Source of the DNA: Clostridium caldaquaticum
GTDB lineage: Bacteria; Bacillota; Clostridia; Clostridiales; Clostridiaceae
DNA length: 64,000 nt
Assembly: GCF_023806125.1 (NCBI RefSeq)
Contig: NZ_JAMSKT010000017.1
Span: forward strand, 6,470-70,469
Direction: 5' to 3'
Part shown: piece by piece, positions 45,322 to 52,886 of the stretch
Layout of the letters: each line of letters starts with the position of its first letter
Numbering within the stretch: the first letter of the stretch is position 1
The notes under the pieces: model-generated
What the model saw: only the letters and a program-made list of their open reading frames with translations
Database searches by the model: none
What the model was told of the DNA's origin: nothing
Made by a program: the position numbers and the translations under genes

Positions 45322-45350
45322 AAATGTAGCCCCCTTTATATTTTATAAAT

Positions 45351-45382
45351 AAAAAAGGAAGACCCCAATGAGTCTTCCTTTT
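45351..45382 (-). terminator. Leader terminator (attenuator) before aroF
   Basis: On the minus strand AAAAGGAAGAC/GTCTTCCTTTT forms an 11-bp stem with an 8-nt loop followed by TTTTTT, ending 30 nt before the aroF ATG. It is inside the leader transcript, so readthrough is needed to express the operon. A leader segment at 45451-45459 can pair over 9 bp with 45367-45375 and would break the terminator (candidate antiterminator). Confidence 0.88.
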
Positions 45383-45407
45383 AATATGCTTATACGTTAA
45401 ATCTAAA

Positions 45408-45581
45408 TTATATAAAGCTGTTTACACACAAGCTGTATGTGTTTCTTTTCAAACTCATTAGAAAAGGATGCTTCAATATTTTTTTGTACGACAATAAACC
45501 AGCGCTAAAATAAAAGCCCCAGTAAAAATAAAAGCTAAAATAAAATTGTCCTACAAAATCCTTTCTAATTAAGTTTTCCAT
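45408..45581 (-). CDS. Aromatic-rich leader peptide of the aro operon
   Basis: A 57-codon frame in the 5' leader of aroF. ATG 45581 has GGAGG 8 nt upstream. Residues 13-25 read FYFSFYFYWGFYF: 6 Phe, 4 Tyr and 1 Trp in 13 positions (45507-45545). A ribosome short of any charged aromatic tRNA would stall there. The frame ends 25 nt before the terminator stem. The combination of promoter, aromatic-rich peptide and terminator upstream of aromatic biosynthesis genes is classic for attenuation. A small membrane protein cannot be excluded, since the run is hydrophobic. Confidence 0.82.
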   Translation of the reverse strand: MENLIRKDFVGQFYFSFYFYWGFYFSAGLLSYKKILKHPFLMSLKRNTYSLCVNSFI

Positions 45582-45637
45582 TTTGATTTCCTCCATTTTG
45601 AGAAATTCCAAATTTTATGTTTCAAAGTGTTATTGTT

Positions 45638-45665
45638 ATTATAACACACACATTTAAAAAATCAA
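45638..45665 (-). promoter_or_regulatory. Promoter of the aro operon
   Basis: TTGATT (45660-45665), a 16-nt spacer and TATAAT (45638-45643) with an extended TGT. The transcript would start near 45630, giving a leader of about 310 nt before aroF. Confidence 0.75.
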
Positions 45666-45709
45666 TAGATTTTAGTAAAATAACATGAGAAAATTTCAAA
45701 AAATGAAGG

Positions 45710-45731
45710 ATGCAGCTTTAACAAGCTGCAT
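45710..45731 (-). terminator. Terminator of the PspA operon
   Basis: ATGCAGCTT/AAGCTGCAT forms a 9-bp stem with a 4-nt loop immediately after the DUF1292 gene, with a T-rich stretch following at some distance. Confidence 0.6.
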
Positions 45732-45736
45732 GAATT

Positions 45737-46393
45737 TTATTCTTCCACACTTTGATAAGTAAAAACTATAAAATCAAACTCTTCAGCATCAGTAATTTCA
45801 CCATAGCTGTCTTCAGAAATACCTGGATAGTAGTATAGAACAAATTTTTCATCTGTTCTCATATTTTCAATGATTATATACTTCTGGTCTTTGGTTATAT
45901 CCTGAAGAGTGGCAAGCACTTTGTATCTATCAGTTTCAGAAGTTCTGTCATTATTTAAAGTTAATACCCAATTGTCATGAAAGGTTACATTTATTCTTAC
46001 ATGATCGCAGTATACAATCCTTGAGTTTTCTCTGCAGCCTAAGCAGCCATCAAATTTATCTTCGCTGCAGTTTATATGAACACATTTGCTGCAATGCTCA
46101 AGTTGATTTAATGCATGACTGTTATCATGCTTATAAGAATTTAGTAACTTAATATACTTGCCGTCATCACTAAATAAGCTTAAAAAGCCTCCTTTTTTAT
46201 TAACTTCTCTTTCAGCTGCTTCTATAAGATCAATATATTTTTTTAAAACTGGAAGCTTAGTTACATATTTTCTTTTGTTAAGCTGCTCCTTTTCTAAAAA
46301 AGGAGAAACATTGTCTATTGCATAGGTAAGGTCAACATAGACCTTACCATAATGCTCTTTTTCTTTCTTTAAAAAATCTTCTGCCTTACTCAT
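45737..46393 (-). CDS. DUF1292-like protein with zinc-ribbon cysteines
   Basis: A 218-aa protein of unknown function. An N-terminal helical region (1-100) is followed by a Cys cluster CSKCVHINCSEDKFDGCLGC, which looks metal-binding, and a C-terminal part with YKVLATLQDITKDQKYIIIENM and EEFDFIVF resembling DUF1292. No signal peptide. It is the last gene of the operon with PspA, 8 nt after it, so a role at the membrane stress response is possible (inference). Confidence 0.65.
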   Translation of the reverse strand: MSKAEDFLKKEKEHYGKVYVDLTYAIDNVSPFLEKEQLNKRKYVTKLPVLKKYIDLIEAAEREVNKKGGFLSLFSDDGKYIKLLNSYKHDNSHALNQLEHCSKCVHINCSEDKFDGCLGCRENSRIVYCDHVRINVTFHDNWVLTLNNDRTSETDRYKVLATLQDITKDQKYIIIENMRTDEKFVLYYYPGISEDSYGEITDAEEFDFIVFTYQSVEE

Positions 46394-46401
46394 ATTTCAC
46401 C

Positions 46402-47052
46402 TTACTGCTGTTTATATTTTTTCAGTTCTTCATCAAGGTCAATCTCTTCAAGCTTTTTAAACTCATTTTCCAAGGAGTTGTCTTCTTTAAGCTCTCCAAG
46501 GCCTTCAGCATAGGCTTCCTTTTTTTGAATCTTTCTTTCAATATCATTTAAGTTAATTTTATTATTTTTAGTATCAACATTTGCAAGTATTTCATTAACC
46601 TTTCCAGCAGCTTCAGCATTGTTATATCTTGCAGCAGCTTCATCTCTATATCTTCTTGTTTTTTCAATTTCTTCTTCAAGGTCTTTAAGTTTAGCTTTAA
46701 CAGCTTCAGCTTTTGCGCGAGCATCATCATAGCTAACCTTTAGACTGTTATAACTTCTGTCAGCTTCAAGCTTCTTTTCAAGGGCTTTTTTTGCAAGCTC
46801 TTCATTACCTTTGCTCATAGCAAGTCTAACTTTAGCATCATAATCCTTTGATTCTTTTTCTGCATTTTGCATTTTCTTTTCAATTTCATGAACGTTTCCC
46901 AAGATTTGAGCAGAGGAAAGCTTAGCATTGTTTAAGCTCTCTTCCATATCCCTTATTTTTTGATCTAAAAGCTCAATTGGATTTTCCATGTTGTCTATTG
47001 CGTTATTAACTTTTGCTCTAAAAATGTTTGATAATCTGTTAAATACTCCCAT
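46402..47052 (-). CDS. PspA/IM30 family protein
   Basis: A 216-aa protein that is almost all coiled coil. The N-terminal MGVFNRLSNIFRAKVNNAIDNMENPIELLDQKIRDMEE is typical of PspA/Vipp1, which bind and stabilise stressed membranes. AGGAGG precedes the ATG. It lies between a membrane-anchored Ser-rich protein and the DUF1292-like protein. Confidence 0.9.
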   Translation of the reverse strand: MGVFNRLSNIFRAKVNNAIDNMENPIELLDQKIRDMEESLNNAKLSSAQILGNVHEIEKKMQNAEKESKDYDAKVRLAMSKGNEELAKKALEKKLEADRSYNSLKVSYDDARAKAEAVKAKLKDLEEEIEKTRRYRDEAAARYNNAEAAGKVNEILANVDTKNNKINLNDIERKIQKKEAYAEGLGELKEDNSLENEFKKLEEIDLDEELKKYKQQ

Positions 47053-47080
47053 TATTATTTTCCTCCTGAATTTTTATTTT

Positions 47081-47644
47081 TTAAAATCTTCTTCTTGAAT
47101 TTTTAATTATTTTATAGATAATAATTAGGACAATAATTAAAAAAATAAGTCTTAATAAATCTGAAAAGAAACCGCCTATTCCGGAGCTGTAGCTTCCATA
47201 ATATGAGGGACCGTAATATCTGTGAGAGCCCCAAGGTATTGGTATAGGCAAAATACTTCTTTTACTGCTGCTTGAGTTATAGTTTGGTGTAGTAGTATTA
47301 GTGTTAGTATTGTTTGATTTTGTACTGCTGGATGACTTTGGTGTACTAAAAATACCTGATTTAAATCCTCCTGAAGAAGATTTGCTGCTGGAGCTGCTAG
47401 AGCTGGTGGAGGATTTTGGTTTGCCAAAGCTTCCAGATTTAAAACTGCTAGATGATGAGGATTTAGATGTAGTACTTTTAAAACTTCCAGATTTAAAGCT
47501 GCTGGTTGTTCTAGGTGCTGCATATACAATGTTGTTTGTGCTTCCACTTGTAAAGGTATTTATTGTTCCTGGTATGATAAAGTCAACAGAAACAAATAAG
47601 AAAGCTAGTAATAAAATAAATAAAAAGCGCTTTTTATTATTAAT
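47081..47644 (-). CDS. Signal-peptide, Ser/Lys-rich, C-terminal membrane protein with apparent ATT start
   Basis: A 187-codon frame encodes NNKKRFLFILLLAFLFVS at its N-terminus (signal peptide or anchor), a Ser/Thr/Lys-rich low-complexity region with SSFKSGSF-type repeats, a Tyr/Gly segment (RYYGPSYYGSYSSG) and a C-terminal helix RLIFLIIVLIIIYKII with RRRF tail. No ATG, GTG or TTG exists in this frame before the signal; an in-frame TAA lies upstream. ATT 47642-47644 has GGGGGTG 6 nt upstream and is the apparent start. It heads the PspA operon, 28 nt before pspA. Function unknown. Confidence 0.75.
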   Translation of the reverse strand: MNNKKRFLFILLLAFLFVSVDFIIPGTINTFTSGSTNNIVYAAPRTTSSFKSGSFKSTTSKSSSSSSFKSGSFGKPKSSTSSSSSSSKSSSGGFKSGIFSTPKSSSSTKSNNTNTNTTTPNYNSSSSKRSILPIPIPWGSHRYYGPSYYGSYSSGIGGFFSDLLRLIFLIIVLIIIYKIIKNSRRRF

Positions 47645-48051
47645 TTTTTACACCCCCAAGAAGATTAATACAATTATATATATATTATACAACTTATCTG
47701 GAAAAAATTATATTGAATATGTATTAATCAAATCATGTTTTTATTATATAGTATATAATACTGTATTACAAATTTAAAAATAACTTATATAGCATGAATT
47801 ACAACTATTTATTACAAAAATATAACAAAAACTCGATAAATCTTTAATTAGCTCATTATTGATTCATATTTTACAAAAATTCTTCGTTAGTTATAACTTG
47901 TAATAAGTTTATATATACCTTATAATATAAGTATATTGAAAGTTTAAAATTGTAAAATATTATCAAAACTTTAATGTAATATAAAAGCTTAACAGGAGGC
48001 GTAAAGATTGATAATCTTTACGTGCTTTTAAGGAATACAGGAGGGATTTAA
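47645..48051. other. Divergent intergenic region
   Basis: About 400 nt of very AT-rich sequence between the PspA operon and the DUF1836 gene. A plus-strand promoter TTGTAA (47898-47903), 17-nt spacer, TATAAT (47921-47926) would drive DUF1836. I see no convincing -35 for the minus-strand operon, although a TATAAT lies at 47684-47689. Confidence 0.55.
48000..48022 (+). repeat. 10-bp hairpin after an orphan ribosome binding site
   Basis: CGTAAAGATT-GAT-AATCTTTACG follows AGGAGG (47995-48000). A 7-codon frame beginning TTG (MIIFTCF) could start there. It lies in the leader of the DUF1836 gene and may affect its translation or be a mini-ORF. Confidence 0.4.
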
Positions 48052-48648
48052 ATGAAAAAGGAAAATAAATTTAATATTGACTTTATTAAAAGTTTAGCAG
48101 CAGAAATAGCACAAAATGCCATAGTTTCTTATGAAGATTTGCCCCGTTATGATTTATTTCTATCTCAAGTAATCGATTTTTTAAATGATAGATTTGAAGA
48201 TGAAAAGTACACAAGCAATATAGTTCAAAACTATATAAAAGGTGAAGTCATTTCAAAACCTGATGATGGTAAAAAAAGAGGTTATACAAAAGAGCATCTA
48301 GCACAGCTTGTTCTTTTAAGTTATATGAGACCTATTTTAACTACAGAGGAAATAAAAAAAGTTTTTGCCCTTGCTTTTAATAATATAAACAACAGAGCAG
48401 ATGATATTTTATCCTGGGAGAATGCTTATAAAATATTTTCTGATTTTCAAAAGGAAGTATTTGATAACTTCTTATCAGAAAACAACTTTAAAGAAGAAAA
48501 GCTTAAGAAGATAATAAAAGAAAGCAATTTAAAAGGTACAGATGAAGAGAGAATTTTAGTATTTCTTACGGTTATGACCTTAATTGCACAGGCTAGTGCT
48601 ATTAAAAAGCTGGCTAAGAAAATAGTGGATGGATATAATCAGGAATAA
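48052..48648 (+). CDS. DUF1836 protein
   Basis: A 198-aa protein matching DUF1836, a firmicute family with a MerR-like N-terminal winged helix (YEDLPRYDLFLSQVIDFLNDRF, VISKPDDGKKRGYTKEHLAQLVLLSYMRPILTTEEI). No signal peptide. A regulatory role is suspected from the fold. AGGAGGG precedes ATG 48052. Single gene. Confidence 0.8.
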   Translation: MKKENKFNIDFIKSLAAEIAQNAIVSYEDLPRYDLFLSQVIDFLNDRFEDEKYTSNIVQNYIKGEVISKPDDGKKRGYTKEHLAQLVLLSYMRPILTTEEIKKVFALAFNNINNRADDILSWENAYKIFSDFQKEVFDNFLSENNFKEEKLKKIIKESNLKGTDEERILVFLTVMTLIAQASAIKKLAKKIVDGYNQE

Positions 48649-48653
48649 AAGAA

Positions 48654-48686
48654 AAAGCAGTTGGAAAGGGGAACACCAACTGCTTT
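48654..48686 (+). repeat. Hairpin after DUF1836
   Basis: AAAGCAGTTGG/CCAACTGCTTT is an 11-bp perfect stem 5 nt after the stop. The following sequence is A-rich before becoming T-rich, so it is a weak terminator or a stability hairpin. Confidence 0.5.
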
Positions 48687-48875
48687 AAAAATCTATTTTA
48701 TTATAAAGGGGGTTTTTTTCTTCTCTATATTTATATATTAAGTTATAAATATGAAGATTTTATGTACATATTGAATATTCTTTGTTAAGATTTATAAAAA
48801 CATTGGATAAAATCCACTTCTGTGAAAAAAATAAATTATATATGGGAGATATAGTTTTACGAGAGGTGGAAAAGC

Positions 48876-49772
48876 ATGAAGGAAAGATTTATTAAAGATA
48901 TAAGAAATGATAAATATATAGAAGGCAGCTTTATGATAATGAAAAAGCTTGCTAGAGAAGGGAAAACTATAGTTGCTATTATTGGAGATAAAACTGGTGA
49001 TATTAAAGCGTACATACCGGAAAATGAAGAAGAGATTAAAGTAGGGGATGTAATATATATAAAGGGAGTCAATGAGGCAGGACTTCAGGTCAGTGAATAC
49101 AAAAAGGAAACGGGATTTGATTTAAATGATTATCTGCCAGCTTTAAGCAAACCAATTGATGATATTATGGATGAAATAGAAGATATATCCCTAAGAGAAT
49201 TTAAAAGTGTAGAGTGTATGGCTTTAAACGACTACTTTTTTAAAAACAAAAGCTTTGTTGATAGATTTGTAAGAGGAATTGGGGGACTTAACCAGCATCA
49301 TAATTATATAGGCGGTTTGGCTGAGCATACTTTAAATGTTATGTATTTGACTAAGGTAATGGCTTATAGATATGATTGCAGATATAAAGATTTGGCAATA
49401 CTTGCTGCAAAGCTTCATGACATAGGGAAAATAGAAGAATATAGTGTAGAAGGTCCATTTTCTGTATCTATGAGAGGTGAGATGGAAGGGCATATAGTAA
49501 TAGGTGTTACTATGATAGAAGAAGCTTTTAAAAAAGGCGGCAATATATACAGTGAGGATTTTAAACACAGAATAAAAGGCTGCATTGTTCAGCATCATGG
49601 CAAAGAAGAATATGGCTCTCCTAAGGCTCCAAATACAGAGGAAGCTTTTATAGTCCATTATGCGGATTTTGTTGATGCAACCTTTAATAAAATAGGTCAG
49701 GTAAAAGATACAGCAGAACCAGGAACTTGGTCGGAATACGATAGAAGAATTGGAACTAGATTATATATTTGA
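48876..49772 (+). CDS. YhaM-like 3'-5' exoribonuclease
   Basis: A 298-aa protein with an N-terminal OB-like domain (GKTIVAIIGDKTGDIKAYI) and an HD domain (NYIGGLAEHTLNVMYLT, LHDIGKIEEY, QHHG, HYADFVDA). This is the YhaM architecture, an Mn2+-dependent RNA/DNA 3'-5' exonuclease. GAGAGG precedes ATG 48876. The YvrJ-like gene follows. Confidence 0.85.
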   Translation: MKERFIKDIRNDKYIEGSFMIMKKLAREGKTIVAIIGDKTGDIKAYIPENEEEIKVGDVIYIKGVNEAGLQVSEYKKETGFDLNDYLPALSKPIDDIMDEIEDISLREFKSVECMALNDYFFKNKSFVDRFVRGIGGLNQHHNYIGGLAEHTLNVMYLTKVMAYRYDCRYKDLAILAAKLHDIGKIEEYSVEGPFSVSMRGEMEGHIVIGVTMIEEAFKKGGNIYSEDFKHRIKGCIVQHHGKEEYGSPKAPNTEEAFIVHYADFVDATFNKIGQVKDTAEPGTWSEYDRRIGTRLYI

Positions 49773-49829
49773 TTATATACCGAGTAAATCTGGCATTTGC
49801 TGCATATATACCTATTGAGGTGATAAATT

Positions 49830-49976
49830 ATGGATGCAATAGTTAGTTTAATAGGCAATGTAGGATTTCCTATAGCTGTGTCTATATATCTTTTAGTTAG
49901 GATAGAGAGCAAGCTTGAGAGTCTTACAAACAGTATTAATAATCTATCCAGCGTCATAAATACAATGCAAAAGTAA
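49830..49976 (+). CDS. YvrJ-family small membrane protein
   Basis: A 48-aa frame with GAGGTG 7 nt upstream. The sequence MDAIVSLIGNVGFPIAVSIYLLVRIESKLESL has the YvrJ pattern: one hydrophobic segment, a charged RIE motif and a coiled-coil tail. Function unknown. It lies 57 nt after yhaM and may be cotranscribed. Confidence 0.8.
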   Translation: MDAIVSLIGNVGFPIAVSIYLLVRIESKLESLTNSINNLSSVINTMQK

Positions 49977-50311
49977 TATGTTGAAAATGAAGCTTGTACT
50001 TATGAAAAAATTCAAAAAAGCAGGCTGGAATTTGGGGGAACTTATGAAAAATCAAGGTTCATGAATAAGTAACTGTATATTCATAATTTCTTAATATTAT
50101 CCTGTTATACTAAACATAGAAGTTAGATCCCCCTTAGATATAATTTCTAAAATAAATTGATGCTAGACTTGTTCTGGCATCTTTTTTTGTTGTATAATGA
50201 ATGAATAACAAATCAAAAAGTTAATAATTTTAAAATTCCGAAATATGAATAAGAGTTATAACGATTTATAAATATATTTATGTATAACGAGAAATACTAG
50301 GGGGTTAGGCT
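49977..50311 (+). other. Intergenic region before proBA
   Basis: Holds a terminator at 50159-50188 and a promoter-like TATAAT (50193-50198) with a weak TTGTTC -35 18 nt upstream. The -10 sits immediately after the terminator, so proBA would start its own transcript about 107 nt before GTG 50312. A 25-codon frame at 49988 has no good ribosome binding site. No T-box or riboswitch consensus is seen. Confidence 0.5.
50159..50188 (+). terminator. Terminator upstream of proBA
   Basis: GATGCTAGA/TTCTGGCATC forms a stem with one G-T pair, followed by seven T. It ends transcription from the yhaM/yvrJ side. Confidence 0.8.
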
Positions 50312-51439
50312 GTGAATTACAGGAAAGATTTTTTAGGAAACGTGAAAAGGGTGGTAGTTAAGGTAGGAACTTCTACACTTACTCATTCCAGCGGACTTTT
50401 AAATTTAGCCCGTATAGAAAGCTTGGTCAGGCAGCTTGCGGATTTACATAATCAAAACCTTGAGGTTATATTGGTTACCTCAGGAGCGGTAGGAGCAGGC
50501 ATGGGAAAGCTTGGACTTAAAATAAAACCTAAGACTATTCCGGAGAAGCAGGCTGCAGCAGCTGTAGGGCAAGGAATACTTCTTCATATGTATGAGAAGA
50601 TATTTTCTGAGTATGGAAAAACTATTGCTCAAGTGCTTCTTACAAAGGATGACTTTTCAAACAGGAATAGATTTTTAAATGCCAGAAATACCTTTTTTGC
50701 TCTTTTAGAGCAAGGTGTTATACCTATAATAAATGAAAATGATGCCGTAGTAGTAGATGAGATAAAGGTAGGAGATAACGATACTTTGTCAGCTCTGGTA
50801 GCAAGCTTGGTAGAAGCTGATCTTCTTATACTTTTATCTGATATTGATGGATTATATGATGATAATCCAAATACAAATCCAGCTGCTAAGCTTATTTCTT
50901 TTGTGGAGGTTATAAATTCAGATATAGAAAAGGCAGCAAGCGGTGCTGGTACAAAATTAGGTACAGGAGGTATGACTACAAAGTTAAGTGCAGGAAAGAT
51001 TGCTACAGCTTCTGGAACAGCTATGGTTATTGCTAATGGTGCAAAGCCGTCTATACTTCAGGAAATTATCGACTGCAAAGAAGTGGGGACTTTATTTAAA
51101 CCTAAGGAGCATCCGCTGCAGGCTAAGAAACACTGGATTGCATATAGTACAGATATTAGCGGCAGAGTTTTTGTGGACGAAGGAGCAGAAAAGGCTCTTA
51201 TAAAGGAGCAGTGCAGTCTTTTGTCAAGCGGAATATGCAAGGTGGAAGGCTGTTTTAGTGATGGCTCCGTAGTGTCTATATATAACTTAAGCGGCAGAGA
51301 AATTGGAAGAGGAGTAATAAATTATTCTTCTTCAGAACTGGAACTGATACAAGGAAAAAGGTCCAGGGATATAGAAAAGGTATTGGGGCATAAACATTTT
51401 GATGAAGCAGTACATAGAAATAATATGGTAATATTCTAA
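50312..51439 (+). CDS. proB: Glutamate 5-kinase
   Basis: A 375-aa first enzyme of proline synthesis. The amino-acid kinase domain ([78 protein letters not shown]) is followed by a C-terminal PUA domain (about 275-350). GTG 50312 has GGGGG upstream. It lies 17 nt before proA. Confidence 0.95.
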   Translation: MNYRKDFLGNVKRVVVKVGTSTLTHSSGLLNLARIESLVRQLADLHNQNLEVILVTSGAVGAGMGKLGLKIKPKTIPEKQAAAAVGQGILLHMYEKIFSEYGKTIAQVLLTKDDFSNRNRFLNARNTFFALLEQGVIPIINENDAVVVDEIKVGDNDTLSALVASLVEADLLILLSDIDGLYDDNPNTNPAAKLISFVEVINSDIEKAASGAGTKLGTGGMTTKLSAGKIATASGTAMVIANGAKPSILQEIIDCKEVGTLFKPKEHPLQAKKHWIAYSTDISGRVFVDEGAEKALIKEQCSLLSSGICKVEGCFSDGSVVSIYNLSGREIGRGVINYSSSELELIQGKRSRDIEKVLGHKHFDEAVHRNNMVIF

Positions 51440-51456
51440 AAAGGGGGCAAATATAA

Positions 51457-52713
51457 ATGGATATTAAAGCTTGTATTGCAGAAAAAGGGAAATTAGCAAA
51501 GGCAGCAGCAAGAGGACTTGCAAGCTGCGAAACAAATGTAAAGAACAAAGCTCTTCTTAATATGGCTGAAGCACTTCTTGAAAATGCACAGGTAATTTTA
51601 GCTGCAAATGAAAAGGATATGGAAGCGGGCAGAGCAAAAGGTTTATCAAAAGCAATGCTTGACAGGCTTATGCTTAATGAAAAAAGAATTGCAGATATGG
51701 CAGAAGGAGTAAGGCAGATAGCTTCCTTAAGTGATCCTATAGGTGAAGTTACAAAGATGTGGAAAAGACCAAATGGAATACAGATAGGCTCAATTAGAGT
51801 TCCTTTAGGTGTAATAGGTATTATTTATGAAGCAAGACCAAATGTAACTGTAGATGCTGCAGCCCTTTGTATAAAGGCAGGTAATGTAGTACTGCTTCGC
51901 GGAGGTTCAGAAGCAGTAAATTCTAATAGAGCTCTTGCAGAGGTTATTTCAAAAGCTACAATAAAAGCAGGACTTCCTGAAAACTCTATTCAATATATTG
52001 ATATAATAGATAGGGAAGCAGTTAATGTAATGCTTAGACTTAATGAATATATTGATGTGCTCATACCAAGAGGTGGAGCAGGGCTTATAAGGACTGTTGT
52101 AGAAAATGCTACAGTTCCTGTTATAGAAACAGGTGTAGGAAACTGTCATGTGTATGTAGATTCTGATGCAGATTTAAAGATGGCAGAGGAAATAGTTATA
52201 AATGCAAAAACTCAGAGACCGGCAGTCTGCAATGCTATGGAAACACTGCTTATTCATAAAGACTGCTATGAGGAATTTTTAAAAAGTCTGGCACCTAGAC
52301 TTATAGAGCTTGGAGTAGAGATAAGAGGCTGTGAAAGAACAAAAGCTTTAGTTAATGAAGCTGCAGCTGCCTGTGAAGAGGACTGGAGAGTAGAGTATCT
52401 TGATTTAATATTGGCTGTTAAAGTTGTAGACTCCTTAGATGAAGCTTTAGATCATATATATAAATACGGAACTAAACATTCAGAAGCTATAATAACTAAC
52501 AACTATTTTAATTCTCAAAGATTTTTAAAGGAAGTAGATGCTGCAGCTGTATATGTTAATGCTTCTACAAGATTTACAGACGGATTTGAGTTTGGTTTTG
52601 GAGGAGAGATAGGTATAAGCACTCAAAAGCTTCATGCAAGAGGACCTATGGGTCTTGAACAGCTTACTACTAACAAGTATATAATATACGGAGAAGGACA
52701 GATACGTAAGTAA
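51457..52713 (+). CDS. proA: Glutamate-5-semialdehyde dehydrogenase (gamma-glutamyl phosphate reductase)
   Basis: A 418-aa aldehyde-dehydrogenase-superfamily enzyme and second step of proline synthesis. Signatures: VPLGVIGIIYEARPNVTVDAAALC, LLRGGSEAVNSN, PAVCNAMETLLIH with catalytic Cys, and FTDGFEFGFGGEIGISTQKLHARGPMG. AAGGGGG before ATG 51457. Operon with proB. Confidence 0.95.
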   Translation: MDIKACIAEKGKLAKAAARGLASCETNVKNKALLNMAEALLENAQVILAANEKDMEAGRAKGLSKAMLDRLMLNEKRIADMAEGVRQIASLSDPIGEVTKMWKRPNGIQIGSIRVPLGVIGIIYEARPNVTVDAAALCIKAGNVVLLRGGSEAVNSNRALAEVISKATIKAGLPENSIQYIDIIDREAVNVMLRLNEYIDVLIPRGGAGLIRTVVENATVPVIETGVGNCHVYVDSDADLKMAEEIVINAKTQRPAVCNAMETLLIHKDCYEEFLKSLAPRLIELGVEIRGCERTKALVNEAAAACEEDWRVEYLDLILAVKVVDSLDEALDHIYKYGTKHSEAIITNNYFNSQRFLKEVDAAAVYVNASTRFTDGFEFGFGGEIGISTQKLHARGPMGLEQLTTNKYIIYGEGQIRK

Positions 52714-52717
52714 TGAA

Positions 52718-52750
52718 AGGACAGTATGCTTAAGTGTACTGTCTTATTTT
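52718..52750 (+). terminator. Terminator after proA
   Basis: GACAGTA/TACTGTC with a 10-nt loop and a T-rich tail directly after the proA stop. Confidence 0.75.
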
Positions 52751-52886
52751 AACAAGCAATATTATTATAAGAATTATAATAATATTTTAATTTTTTTTAC
52801 AAATATATAAATATGAAATTTCTATGTTACAATTTTTATAAGGGTTGTAAAAAAACTGTATAAACTTATAGAAAGAAGGATGGGAT

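Noticed and set aside
45321-45630. T-box or riboswitch upstream of aroF
   Set aside because: No T-box AGGGTGGNACCGCG-like sequence or known aptamer was found. The aromatic-rich peptide and terminator explain the leader better.
47176-47777. Open frames at 47176-47547 (minus) and 47301-47777 (plus)
   Set aside because: Both are other-frame readings of the Ser-rich repeat gene at 47081-47644. Their Leu/Ala/His- and Leu/Asp-rich composition comes from out-of-frame TCT/AGC-type repeats, and neither has a good ribosome binding site.
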